A stretch of 64,000 nt of DNA from Apodemus sylvaticus (taxonomy: Eukaryota > Chordata > Mammalia > Rodentia > Muridae), in NCBI RefSeq assembly GCF_947179515.1, contig NC_067473.1, forward strand, positions 81,895,069 through 81,959,068, given 5' to 3'. How positions within the stretch are numbered: the stretch's first letter is position 1; every line of letters begins with the position of its first letter. Position numbers and translations under genes: made by a program. The notes beneath the pieces were generated by a model that was not told the DNA's origin, ran no database searches, and saw only the letters and a program-made list of their open reading frames with translations. Positions 10,708 to 21,514 of the stretch are shown piece by piece.

Positions 10708-11883
10708 CTAGCTCTCACTGGTGTTACTTGGTCTTGTCAGTGCTGGACTCACCAGTGCAAGCTGCCCCTTCCCCGTTGGCCTCTGGTGCACAGCTTACAC
10801 TCTGCACTGCCTATAGACAGGGTGCTGTTGTCCAGGCTGTTCAGATCCCGAAGCAGGCACCTGAAGGCTCCCGCTGGGGCCCGCAGGATTTATTGGAGCA
10901 CACCGACTTCTCCCAGCTGGCCGCCCGGAAGCCCCCACTAGCCTCTTGAGGGACCTGGAGATGTGGCGGCCACCCAGGCTGATCTGAAGCGGAGAGAGTT
11001 GAGCTGGGGGCTTCTGCCTGAGGCCTTGCCCCAGATTGTGTCTGTGGACCAGGTGGAACCCGTGTGCACCCCCAGGGAGCTCCGAAGGTGAATGTTGCTG
11101 TGACCTCCCCTGTGCTCCGCTCACTCCGCTGGGCAGCCGATTTCCCCAACCGGGCTGGTGCACACTAGGTTAGCCTTGTCGCCTGGGCCCTGAGTCCAGG
11201 CAAACGCCTGGGAGGCCAAGGTCCGAGCAAAGTTCCCCTAGGGCTATGTCTGTTATTTGGGTCCGCCAGGTGACCCGGACGGCGGGCGTGCGCGTCCGCG
11301 CTCCGCGAAAGCACCGGGAGAGTCTGTTGTGCTAATAACCTCCTGGGCTGGTTGACACACAGATGGCCCACCAAGCCGCCCAGTTCTTGGGGTCAGTCCT
11401 GTGCCTTTTGGGGCCTAGACCCCCGTTTTGTTAGCCTCAGGCTACGCTTGTTAGCAGTCTCTGCCCTCCCGAGCACTCTGGCTCCTGTAGGCAAAATGGC
11501 GGCGCGTGCACCGGCCGGGGCAAAAAAAAAAACTCCTGGCTGGGTTGGCGCCCCGATGGCCACTCGAACAGCCCAGGGCCTGGGTGCAGGCCAACGCCCG
11601 TCTGGCTCAGACCCCTGCGGTGTTGGGCCTAGGATTATGTTTGTGTACCTCAGTCTGACCGATCTCTGGAGCCCGGGATCAAGATGGCGGTGAGTCTCTC
11701 CTGACTGGCGGGCAGCCGAGTTCTGAAGTGGCTTCCGTGCAGCGAAAGGCTCCGCAGAACCGCAGTTGCTTGCCGCCCGGCTGGTCAGCGAAGGTCAGTG
11801 GTCGTGGGCGCAGGGCCTAACTGGACCCTGTGTCGCCTTGGTTCCACCGCTGATGGCCCTTCAGCTGGAGCAGCCACTGCTAC
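10708..11883 (-). promoter_or_regulatory. L1 5' UTR with degenerate tandem monomers
   Basis: About 1.18 kb, GC-rich with many CpGs, in contrast to its AT-rich surroundings. A related block ('cctagg.ttatgt.tgt') recurs near 11029, 11237, 11422 and 11630, a spacing of about 185-208 bp. This suggests four diverged monomers like the promoter monomers of murine L1s. Two YY1-like motifs (AAGATGGCGG at 11681-11690, AAAATGGCGG at 11493-11502) lie 188 bp apart. Promoter activity is inferred from family knowledge. Confidence 0.7.
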
Positions 11884-11901
11884 CCCAACCCCTGCTTCCT
11901 T
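11884..11901. repeat. TSD of the full-length L1, right copy
   Basis: CCCAACCCCTGCTTCCTT, identical to 5265-5282; the 5' end of the L1 abuts it. Confidence 0.85.
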
Positions 11902-12261
11902 AAAACAGAAACTAAACACAAAGTAAAAGCATATTTCTTTCTAGTTCTTACACAGTCTGTTTTTCATGGGTAGCTGGGCACAGCCTCTGCAGTTTCCTGG
12001 TACAGTAGACGGCTATCTTTAGTAGCTATTTTCGTGTAAGGATGGAAAGATGACAGATTATTAAGGTTAAAATGATTTCTTACAAAGTTTTAAAATTTAT
12101 GCAAGCAAAGCAGGTAGCTCTGTCCAATATTATCTCCAGTTCTTCAAGTAGCTAGGAGAATAAGGTACTAACTTTTCATGTACTTGTACATCATCTTTTA
12201 ATTCTCTAATATTTGTTTCCTCATCCTAGCAATTCCATGGCCGCATGTAGTCTCCTTCTAG
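11902..12261. other. Non-coding stretch, nothing recognised
   Basis: AT-rich unique-looking sequence between the L1 and the solo LTR. Confidence 0.5.
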
Positions 12262-12761
12262 TGTAAGACCTGAAAAAAACGAGGGTGCCCCAACGCCCCA
12301 CGCCTCAGAAGGCGATACCCGAATCACTTGCAAGAAACAGTCTTGTTGCAATAGCAAGAGGATTTTTATTCTAGGGGCTCTGGGGTTCACAATCGTATAC
12401 CACGTAGGGGTAGAGGACTGTGGAATCCCAAGTGCAGAATTGGGACAGCTTTTATAGGTTTACAACAAAGCCCTCGAATCACAAACCAATCATTCCTTAG
12501 CAATGAGAGCCCCTGTAGTGTGAGCCATTCGATTGGTACCACTCCATAGGTTTTAGGCCAATCAGTTTAAATTATCCGAGCTCGTCTCTGTGGACCAATT
12601 AGTTTCCTATTTTCTTGGAGGTCTATAGCTGTGTGAACTCCTGGGTTGGGGTGATGTGTAAGCAGTTTACAGAAGCAAGATAAGCAGCTAATTAGCTCAT
12701 TTCCTGTTACCTTATGGGGCCAGGATCGTATACTCAAGGCCCTTTCTCCTAGCTCCTAACA
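12262..12761 (-). mobile_element. Solo ERV-type LTR, about 500 bp
   Basis: Read on the minus strand it begins TGTTAGGAGC and ends GGTCTTACA, the TG..CA form of LTRs. Inside, in the right order, are inverted CCAAT boxes (ccaat at about 12486, 12559 and 12595 on the + strand), a TATA box (tataaaag, near 12455) and a polyadenylation signal (AATAAA near 12372) about 80 bp downstream. No internal region or partner LTR is nearby. I found no convincing TSD. The class is not resolved, though the length suits an ERVK-like element. Confidence 0.65.
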
Positions 12762-13096
12762 AAGGGCGGGCTCTGGAATTTGAGGTGTTTGGGGCTCCTT
12801 AGAAGGCTGGAGTTAGAGCTTCTTTGGAGCAAAATAGTATTTTAAACTTTTGACTTCTTGGTGTCATTTGAGAGTTAGGCACTGGGGATTTTTAGGCTGT
12901 AATTCTCATCCTTTCACTAGTACTATTGATTTCAAGATTACATGCAAGACTGTCTCCAATAAGGTAAACCCATCTATTATTTGCTTGTTTTTTTTTTTGT
13001 TTTTTTGTTTTTTTATAGATTACTCCTTATGTTTCTATTTTTTGAAGAGGAATGTTTTCTTTCTGTTTTCTTTTTTTCTTTCTTTCTTTTTTTTTA
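12762..13096. other. T-rich non-coding stretch
   Basis: Poly-T and TTTC-rich low-complexity sequence from about 12985 to 13096; no gene seen. Confidence 0.6.
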
Positions 13097-13660
13097 GATA
13101 TTTACTTTTTTTTTTTTTTACATTTCAAATGCTATCCCCTTTCTTCATCCCCCCTACCCCCCCCAAAAAACCCCCTATCCCCTCCACCTTCCCCTGCTCA
13201 GTAACCCGCCTACTTCTGCTTCCCTCACCTGGCATTCCCCTACCCTAGGGAAATGAGCCTTTAAGGGCCCAAGGGCCTCTTCTCTCATTGGTGTCCAACA
13301 AGGCCATCCTCTGCTACCCATGTGACTGAAACCATGAGTTCCTCCATGTGTACTCTTTGGTTGGTGGTTAAGTCCCTGGGAGCTCTAGGGGTACTGGTTG
13401 GTTCACATTATTGTTCCTGCTATGGGACTGTAAACCTCTTCAGCTCCTTGGATCCTTTCTCTAGCTCTTCCATTGGGGACCCTGCGCTCAGTTCAATGGT
13501 TGGCTGAGAGCATCCCCCTCTGTATTTGTCAGGCACTGGCAGGGTCTCTCTCTGGACACAGCTATATCAGGCTCCTGTCAGCAAGTACTTGTTACCATTT
13601 ACAATAGTGTCATTTTTCCAAGGCCCTCAGAGCTAGTGTAATGGGGTTGGGGAACGTGTC
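13097..13660 (-). mobile_element. Old L1 3' UTR, minus strand
   Basis: It begins with a T run, then 'acatttcaaatgctatccc' and a C-rich tract, followed by rodent L1 (Lx-type) 3' UTR landmarks such as 'catgagttcctccatgtgta' and 'caatggttggctgagagcat'. No ORF2 remains. Confidence 0.75.
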
Positions 13661-13674
13661 TCCACTAGGGGGGT

Positions 13675-14044
13675 TTTCTTAGTTAGGGTTTTATTGTCAT
13701 GAAGAGACACTGTGACAAAGGCAACTCTTATGAAGGAAAATATTTAACTGTGGTTGGCTTACAGATTCAGAGGTTTATCCCATTGTCATCATGGTGGGAA
13801 GCATGTTGGCAGGCAGGCAGGCAGACAGACATAGTGCTGGAGGGGGGCCGAGAGTTTTACATTTGGAACCACAGGTAGCAGGAAGAGAGACCCACTGGGC
13901 CTGACTTGAGCTTCTGAAACCTCAAAGCCCACTTCAATTAATATATTTCCCCTGACAAGGCCATAATTTTCTCCAACAGGACCACACCTCTTAATTGTGT
14001 TACTCTCTGGGCCTCTGGGGGCCATTTTCATTTGAACCACCACA
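13675..14044 (-). mobile_element. MaLR-like solo LTR with 5-bp TSD
   Basis: It contains the reverse complement of the common rodent LTR ('agttagggttttattgtcat' ... 'cattttcatttgaacca'). GGGGT lies on both sides (13670-13674 and 14045-14049). The 370-bp length and 5-bp duplication fit an LTR integrated by an integrase. (CAGG)n is expanded inside at about 13810. Confidence 0.7.
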
Positions 14045-14159
14045 GGGGTAGGAGAGCTAGAATCCAAATACTCTTGAAGTTGGGCTTCCTGGATGAGCCT
14101 CCAAGTTGTTAGAAACAAAGGAAGATACAAAGTGAAAGTAGCTTGGCAACTTCCATTGT

Positions 14160-14285
14160 TTGTTTGTTTCTGTAAACTTGACACAAGCTGGAGTCACTGG
14201 AAAGAGAAGTCTTTTTTGGGAAAATAACTCCATTATATTGGCCTGTAGACAAGTCTATAGGGCATTTTCTTGATGAATGGTTCCT
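14160..14285 (+). mobile_element. MaLR-like LTR fragment
   Basis: It matches the start of the LTR family at 44145 ('gtaaacttgacacaagctgg', 'gggcattttcttgatgaatg') but is truncated on both sides. Confidence 0.5.
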
Positions 14286-14289
14286 ATAA

Positions 14290-16289
14290 AAGCTGTTTCT
14301 GGCCATTGTTTCATCATAGGAACATAAAGCAAACTAGGACGGCAAGGTGACTTTGGTTGGCCAAATGGGTGTGCCAAAACCCAAGCTGGGGAACAAGCCT
14401 GCTGGGGCAAGATGTGCACTTGGTTTTTATCTTAAATCAGGTAGCAACAGTGGGTCCTTTGCTTGGGTATTGTCTAGTGACTAATACTAATTTCATGACT
14501 AATTTATATGACATAATTTCATGACTAGTGCATTTTAATGGAATCTGTGCAAAGAAAATAATGGAAGAGTGGGATGGGTCTTCTCGGCCACAAGTCCCAG
14601 GAATACAGCAGGGCCTTTGTGTGAGCAAAAGTGTTACCAGGGGATGGAGACTAATGTGTGTGTGTGTGTGTGGGGGGGGGAGGTTATGGTATACTGACCC
14701 TTGGCATGCAAGCTGCTTTTGATAGAAAAAAAACCAACATCTCACAGTATGAAAATCTTAACAATATTAAGATTTCTCAACCCATGAGCACAGTGTATGT
14801 TTCCACTTATGTCTTTTTCAGTGTTGTTATTGGTGAGTTTGCTGGGGCCCTTATACATACCAGATAAGATGTATGATTGGACAATGGTCTCTTCCAAGCT
14901 GGCAACCAGCGGCACTTGAGTGTGGAAGTCCGATGCAGAGACTTATAGCTCCAAACGTTAGGTGCCAAGGGTGATTGTATTATGTTTCAGAATCTAAAGG
15001 CATAGGGCTCTAGGCACTCAGGCTGAATGTTTATTGCTCTGGTTGACCACTGGCAAGTAGCCTTGTTCATAGCTGTTCTGTATTTAGTATGCAAGCAAGC
15101 ATTGCTTGACAATAGCAGACAAGAGTAAACGGCACTTTCTAACATGGTAGCTTTCTACCAGCTCTACAGCAACACATGTTACAGCTTTCAGGTGCGACAG
15201 ATCTGAAACCCTTGAAACATCAGGCTTGGCAGCTAGTCCCCTGGACCTCACCCAGTGACCAGGGCCTGTAGTTTCTCTTCTCCAGCTCTCCAGAGTCTTT
15301 TGCTTTTGTTAAGCATAAGCTCACAAGTCTCTCTTGCCTTCTCTCTGTACTGTAGCTGTCCCTTGTTTAAAACACTTCTGTCCCTTGCACAGATCATAAC
15401 GAATTAGTGATTAACTCCAAGTTACCAATAATTCATCAGTGTTGCATAAAGGAAAGAAAGAACTTTACTTAAAGTCCTTAAAGGAAGTGCAGATTTGAAT
15501 TCTCTACCTCATGCTCATGTTTTCTTTCTCTGTATGTATCTCTCTCCTTGACAAAGGACTTCACTGTATTTAACAGCACAGAAAGCATCACGTGAGAAAG
15601 GTAGGGGATACCTTACAGAAACCCATCACAGAGTTTTACAAGGCATTAGGTTGATGGCTCCAATGGACCCCAGCTGACCCAGATAGCAAATTGTCATTTA
15701 TCAAACAATATCCATAAATGGTTGCTTTCAAACTTTATAGTAGATTTTAGAAAATTGATTTCAACTTCTTTATTTGCTACTTTCAGCAAATGAATGGTTC
15801 ATGTGTGTTGTATAAGTCAGGGGCATAAAACTTAAGATCACAGGTATGTTTTAGCTTACATTGTGAAAGTTGATTACGTGGGAAATCCAAGGCAAGAAAA
15901 GTTGGTTGTTACATTGTTTTCTTAAAACAGACTGCACAAACAGACTGGGGACCCAGTAGGTAAGCAGTGTTTTAAGTCTTAAGTGACTTCTAGGCAGATT
16001 GTTAATTTGTCCATGAGGTCCAGCCAGAATTTCAGTCTCTCAGAATGCGAGAGATGCTTTCAGAATATTGCATCTGCCAGTTTCTGGAGCTATTCTGCTG
16101 CTCTCTTGTCAACATTGTGCCATTGTCTCACTGCTACTCCTACTGATTTTGTTTCCTTTGCCACCAAGGTGGCTCCTGTGCAGCTTCTGCCGCCCCTTTT
16201 TTATGTTACCAGCACAGTGTGCTCTACTTATGATAAAGATCAAACGTTGGCAAGGATGCTCCCCTTCATTGGCTCCTAACTCCAAATCT
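14290..16289. other. Non-coding stretch, no clear repeat
   Basis: Contains a short (TG)n followed by a G run (about 14657-14682). I see no conserved frame, splice sites or strong repeat match. The ORFs in this stretch are short and without recognisable homology. Confidence 0.5.
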
Positions 16290-16700
16290 TCAAATGTGAG
16301 TACATAGCCTGTACTTAGCTATTGAAATTAGGAAAGTCAAATGAGATGGTTCCCTTGGTTGGGGGTGGGAGATGAGGAGCACTAGAGAGGGAAGCAGCAA
16401 ATGATACTGTACAAATGGTACAAACGGTACAAATGGTAAGATCAGGGAAAGCTTCCTAGGGAGTGGGAGGGAGGTAAATACAGAGGATGCTGGGAAGAGG
16501 GTAAAGACAGATGGTAAGATACAAGTGATCTGACAGGGGAAATGGGAAAAGTGGGTCTCCTTAGGGAAGGGGGAGAGAGAGAAATACAGGGAAAAAAAGA
16601 GGTAGGTAAAAATAATAATAAAGATGTCTGAAAAAATCACAAGGAATTATAACACTAACTACTTGCCTTAAAAAATATAATGCACATAATTCAATGAATA
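16290..16700 (+). mobile_element. Possible old L1 3' UTR
   Basis: A purine-rich stretch ending 'aataataataaagatgtctg' and 'aaaaaatcacaaggaatt' resembles the 3' end of old murine L1 (Lx) elements. The assignment is weak. Confidence 0.35.
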
Positions 16701-16804
16701 AATATACATGTATAGTTGTAATGAACATTTCTTATCTGGGCGGATAGTGCTCCCTCCAAGAACCAAAGACCATCTAAGAAAAACCCAAACACCAGACATG
16801 AGAA

Positions 16805-16807
<3 letters not shown>

Positions 16808-16839
<32 letters not shown>
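16808..16839. repeat. Poly-T tract
   Basis: About 31 consecutive T, probably the tail of a minus-strand element whose body I cannot identify. Confidence 0.9.
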
Positions 16840-16840
<1 letters not shown>

Positions 16841-16861
16841 AATTGTTATCCAGGGTTGTCT

Positions 16862-17250
16862 TTATTAGTCAGGATTCTCTCGAGGAACAGAACTTACAGA
16901 ATGTATCTTTCTCTCTGTATAGAAGGGATTTATAGAACGACTTATAAGCTATGGTCAATGTTGTCTGTTTAACAACAGAAGGTCCAATAATCTAGTAGTT
17001 GTTCAGTCCGTGGTGCTGAATGCCTCAGCAGGTTTTCAGTGCTGAAATCCTGAAGTCAGCTCTAATGTTAGTGGAGAAATGGAATTGCTGGCAAAGGAAG
17101 AGCAAGCAGCAAAGAGCAAAAGCTTCCTTCTTCTGCATCCTTTATAAGGGCTTTCAGCAGGAGGGTGGTGCAGGTTAGAGATGGATCTTCCTGCCTCAAG
17201 AGATCTAGATTAAAGAGATATCTTTCTACTTAAAATCATTTAATTAAGAA
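16862..17250 (-). mobile_element. Rodent LTR-like repeat, minus strand
   Basis: Reverse complement of the family seen at 1428-3619 (shared: 'attctctcgaggaacagaac', 'gcaaagagcaaaagcttcc'). Confidence 0.55.
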
Positions 17251-17261
17251 AAAAATATTGC

Positions 17262-17635
17262 CTGGAAGTGGTGGCATAAGTCTTTAATTCTAGTACCCAG
17301 GAGGCAGAGTGGATAGATCTGTGTGAATTTGAGGTCAGCCTGATCTATCTACAAAGCAAGTTCTAGGACAGTAGGAGCTATACCAAGAAACCCTGTCTTT
17401 TTTTTTTTTTTTTAAGTTGGATTTGCCTCATGCTTTTTTTTTCAAAGATTTATTTTATGTATATGAGTACACTGTCTTCAGACACACCAGAGGAGGGCAT
17501 CGGATTCCAATACAGATGGCTGTGAGCCACCATGTGGTTGCTGGGAATTGAACTCAGGACCTGGAAGAACAGTCAGTGCTCTTAACCACTGAGCCATTTC
17601 TCTAGTCCCGAAACCCTGTCTTGAAAAAAATAGAT
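17262..17635 (+). mobile_element. B1 SINE split by a B2
   Basis: The B1 body runs from 17262 to 17399 and its 3' end resumes at 17623 with the A tail. A minus-strand B2 with a 13-bp TSD interrupts it. Confidence 0.8.
17400..17609 (-). mobile_element. B2 SINE nested in a B1
   Basis: A full B2 on the minus strand: T run (tail), then 'gtgagccaccatgtggttgc', 'gaactcaggacctggaagaa' and the tRNA-like head 'taaccactgagccatttctc'. The TSD is GAAACCCTGTCTT at 17387-17399 and 17610-17622. Confidence 0.9.
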
Positions 17636-17690
17636 AGAAAGAAAGGAAGGAAGGAAGGAAGGAAAGAAAGAAAAAAAGAAATAAGAAAAA
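17636..17690. repeat. (GAAA)n/(GGAA)n microsatellite
   Basis: Purine microsatellite grown from the A-rich tail of the B1. Confidence 0.9.
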
Positions 17691-18010
17691 AATTCATGGG
17701 TTTTAGTAATTCCAGTCCCTACAAAATGACTCAAAATATACAACATATTGCTGTTGTCCTTGGATACTCTGCTTAGGTGGAAGGCAAGTCCCTTTTGCTA
17801 AAAACATTTCATACTTCAGACACAGGGCAGGAAACCCTGGAGCTAGACCTGACTTGAATGCCACTCCCTGAGACTAGCATTCATGGTACCAGAAGGCACC
17901 ATGTAAATGTCCAAAGGAGGGAGGCAGCCAATGGTCTTACTCAGCAATGATGCCTGTGAACCTCATCAATGACTTCCATGACACAATAACTCTACAGGCA
18001 CATCAGTGGC

Positions 18011-18373
18011 TGTGGTGGTTTGAGAAAAATGGCTCTGATAGGCCCATGGGGAGTGGCACTATTAGGAGGTGTGGCCTTGTTGGAGTAGGTGTGACCTCAT
18101 TGGACAAAGTGTGTGATTGGGGAAAGGCTTTGACGTTTCAGATGCTCAAGCCAGGCCCACTGTCACTCTGTTCTTCCTGCTCCCTGTGGATCTAGATGTA
18201 GAACTGTCAGCTACCTCTCCAGGAACGTGTCTGCCTGCATGCTGCCATGCTTCCTACCATGACAATAATGAACTAAATCTTTGGATGTAAGCCATCCCCA
18301 ATTAAATATTTTTTCTTATAGGAGTTGCTATTGTCATGGTGTCTTCACAGCAATAGAAACCCTAACTAAGATA
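18011..18373 (+). mobile_element. MaLR-like LTR
   Basis: It starts TGTGGTGG, contains 'gagtggcactattaggaggt' and 'ccccaattaaatattttttc', and ends at 'ccctaactaagata', where the expected terminal CA is mutated. Same broad family as 1313-3835. Confidence 0.6.
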
Positions 18374-19070
18374 GAATTGGTACCAGGGACTGTTGTATTG
18401 CTTGATAGGCCTGACTATGCTTTTGTTTAGAGAAATGTAAACTTTGGGACTTTGGATTAGAAAAGCAGCTGAATGTTTAAGGGGGCCTTAACTGGCCAAA
18501 TGGAAGACAATGGTGCTGAGAATGATTGAACTGTGAGGGCCTAGCATCCCCAAGGCACAGGAAATATCATAGAAACAGCATGATAGAAGATGGGGTGTAG
18601 TGCTGTGCAATACTGTCCTCTGCACATGACATGACGATTGCTCTTGTAAGCTCACACCATCAGTGATGGCTGTGAATCTGCAGAAAGAACAAGATGAGAA
18701 GCTGTACAACTTTACTTCCAGCACTCCTATGCAGGATGGGAGGCAGACATGAGAATCTGCGAGAAGCTTTTGTCTATAGTCAAGTGGCTGAAATAAGAGA
18801 TACCATTCCTGAAAAGTCAAGACCACCCAAATGTCCTCTGCCTTTCACACATCTTCTCTGTGTCATATGTGTGCCACACACTAAATAATAAATACATAAT
18901 AATAAATAATAAATAATTAATTAGATGGTGATTAAAATTTTAATTAAAAACATGAAGATGACAAATACTTATTAGTAGTTCATCTTTTAAGATAACATTA
19001 GAAATAAATAAAACTTCACAAAGTGCAGAAATGAACAATTTTGGAGATGCTTCTTTTTATAAAACTAGCA
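18374..19070. other. AT-rich non-coding stretch
   Basis: No gene recognised; (TAA)-rich at 18880-18930. Confidence 0.5.
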
Positions 19071-19072
19071 AT

Positions 19073-19290
19073 TGGAGCTGGAGTGATGGCTCAGCAGTTA
19101 AGAGCACTGATTACCTTTTCAAGGATCTGAATTCGTCCCTGGCACTGCATCCATGTTGGTTCACAACTGTTTATAACTCTAGTTCTGAAGCATGCAGCAC
19201 CTCCTCTGGCCTCTGTGGGCTTTAGACACATATATAGTACACATACACATGAGCAAGAAAAGCACTCATACACATAAAATAAGAATAAGC
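19073..19290 (+). mobile_element. B2 SINE
   Basis: The head 'ctggagtgatggctcagcag', with a tRNA-derived A box, is followed by the B2 body and an AT-rich tail. Confidence 0.85.
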
Positions 19291-19324
19291 ACAGCTTAAA
19301 GAGAGTTTTCAAAAAGTAGAAATT

Positions 19325-19455
19325 GCCCAGCAGTGGCTCACACCTTTAATCCCAGTACTTGGGAGGCAGAGCCAGTTGGATCTCTTGAGTTTGAGGCCAG
19401 CCTGATCTACAGAGTGATTTCTAGGATAGCCAGGGCTACAAAGAGAAACTGTCTC
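19325..19455 (+). mobile_element. B1 SINE
   Basis: 'ggctcacacctttaatccca' and 'gagtttgaggccagcctgat' are the B1 landmarks. No clear A tail: it runs directly into an LTR fragment. Confidence 0.85.
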
Positions 19456-19575
19456 TTTCTGCTGCTTGTGGATCTGAATGTAGAATTCTCAGCTACTTCT
19501 CTAGTACAATGTTTGCCCATGTGCCACCATTCTTCCCACCATAATGATAATGTACTAAATCTCTGAAGCTGTAAG
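19456..19575 (+). mobile_element. MaLR-like LTR 3' fragment
   Basis: 'gccaccattcttcccaccat' and 'ctctgaagctgtaag' match the 3' half of the LTR at 18011. Confidence 0.5.
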
Positions 19576-19894
19576 TCCTGGTATCTTGTTGATCACAGTT
19601 GATTATTAAGCCCCAGCTAGCCAGAACCACAGATTCTTAACTCAAAATATTTAACAACCCCAATAGAGTGTCTGAGTGACTCTCACGCGTCTCTCTAGAA
19701 TGTCACAAGCTAAGCCTCCATCATTTGCACTTGTCTTCCAAACTCCAACAGAAGCTTTAAACACCCATACTCCCACAGAACAATGCACCAAACTTTAAAC
19801 ACTCAATGGCTTTTCTAGTCCAAAATTCTTCTATAATCCTTCCCAAAGCAACATGGTGTTCACCATGAAACCTCAATATATAGTACCAATTTCT

Positions 19895-20287
19895 GGTTTG
19901 TGCTGTGTCTTGGCTGTTGCGATGATGAAACTCCATGACCAAAAGCAACTTGGGGAGAGAAGAATTTATTTAGCTTAACTTTTATGTCATACTTCATCGT
20001 CAAAGGAAGTCAGGACAGGAACTCAAATGGAGCAGGAACCTGGTGGCAAGAGCTGGGGAAGAGACCACAGAGGAGTGATATTTACTGGTTTCCTCCCCCT
20101 GGTTTGCTCAGCCTTTCTTTTAGAACCAAGAACAACCAGTCCAGAGATGGTACCACCCACAAAAGGCTGGTCCCTTTCCCACTGATAACTAATTGAGAAG
20201 ATGTCTTACTGATGGATCACATGGAGGCCTTTCCACAACTGAGATTCTTTCCCTCTGATGACTCTGATTTGTGACAAGTTGACAGAA
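19895..20287 (-). mobile_element. MaLR-like LTR, minus strand
   Basis: Runs from 'tgtgtcttggctgttgcgat' to 'tgacaagttgacagaaaat'. A short (TA)/(TG) stretch follows at 20295-20335. Confidence 0.6.
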
Positions 20288-20339
20288 AATATCATATATA
20301 AGTATGTATGTGTATATATATATATATTTATTACATACA

Positions 20340-20946
20340 CAACTAACACTGGGGGGTCTATTGTAGGCATAGTTAAGTACAATACAATTTGGAAAAAAGT
20401 TTTCTGGTATAATACAATCCTTTGTGCACAAGGAGGCACAGTTACATTGAAACTTTTCTCAAAGTACATGTCACATCTTCCATGAAGATGGATTCTAAAG
20501 ATAGGCTGCATGTGTTATCTTAAGAGACATGGGAAGGTTCTGGTGTGATCTTTGTCATACAGATAGTATAGAGGTCATCTACGCTATTATCCACCGCTTC
20601 TCCTGATTGTTGGAGCCCTGGAAAGCCCTGGGCCTCACAGATAATGCAAAGGTCACCTAGACTGTTAACCACTTCCGGTCCTGCTTATGGAAACTTGATA
20701 TGGACTGGCCCTACAGATAACACCAGATAACATCAGGTTATTAATCACCTCCATTCCTAGCCTTCTGGTGGAAAAGTGGGTTATACATATTTTTCTTTGA
20801 AAAGACAACCCTATATTCTTAACATTCCTAGTTTTCCTAGGAATGTTCCTAGGAATGTCTGTGATTGGAAAGACCTTTGTGCTCTGACAGTTGAAATACT
20901 CTCAACTTTTAAAGAGACTGTAAATTTAAAAAGACTTTAGATTCTA
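20340..20946. other. Non-coding stretch, nothing firm
   Basis: A short inverted repeat 'cctaggaatgttcctaggaa' lies at about 20837-20856. A diverged internal duplication ('agata...gtcatctacgctatt' / 'agataatgcaaaggtcacc') covers about 20560-20760. No gene. Confidence 0.4.
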
Positions 20947-20961
20947 AAGAGACTAAATTTT
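20947..20961. repeat. TSD of the older L1, left copy
   Basis: AAGAGACTAAATTTT, repeated at 27711-27725. Confidence 0.85.
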
Positions 20962-21514
20962 GTATATATTGGATATTAGCCTTCTGTCAGATATAGGGTT
21001 TGTGAAGATCTTTTCCCAATTTGTTGGTTGCCATTTTGTCCTTTTGACAGTGTCCTTTGCCTTATAGAAACTTTGTAATTTTATGAGGTCCCATTTGTCA
21101 ATTCTTGGTTTTAGAGCATAAGCTATTGGTGTTCTGTTCAGGAAATTTCCCCCTGTGCCCATGTGCTCAATGCTCTTCCCCAGTTTCTTTTCTATTAGCT
21201 TCAGAGTGTTTGGTTTTATGTGGAGGTCCTTGATCCATTTGGAGTTGAGCTTAGTACAAGGAGATAAGAATGGATCAATTTGCATTCTTCTGCAGGCTGA
21301 TCTCCAGTTGAACCAGCACCATTTGTTGAAAAGGTTATTTTTTTTCTACTGGACATCTTTAGCTCCTTTGTCGAAGATCAAGTGACCATAGGTGTGTGGG
21401 TTCATTTCTGGGTCTTCAATTCTATTCCATTGATATATCTGCCTGTCACTGTACCAATACTATGCAGTTTTGGGGTACAGAGCTAAACAAAGAATTTTCA
21501 CCTGAAGATTTCGA

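Larger units (their letters stand above)
5281..11883 (-). mobile_element. Full-length L1 retrotransposon, both ORFs intact
   Basis: A complete L1 of about 6.6 kb on the minus strand. In its own direction it has a GC-rich 5' UTR (11883-10708), ORF1 (10707-9448), a 59-nt spacer, ORF2 (9388-5564), a 3' UTR with a polypurine tract and a poly-A tail (T run at 5281-5333). An 18-bp perfect TSD brackets it, and the cut site CCTT/AAAA is close to the L1 endonuclease preference. Open frames and a perfect TSD imply a recent insertion. It lies about 24 kb upstream of Fkbp9 and in opposite orientation. Confidence 0.93.

Noticed and set aside
10666..11693. Possible CpG-island promoter of a cellular gene at 10.7-11.9 kb.
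   Set aside because: It lies within the TSD-bracketed L1 and is its 5' UTR.
20837..20856. Short palindrome cctaggaatgttcctaggaa as a regulatory site.
   Set aside because: No context supports a function; it may arise from a local duplication.
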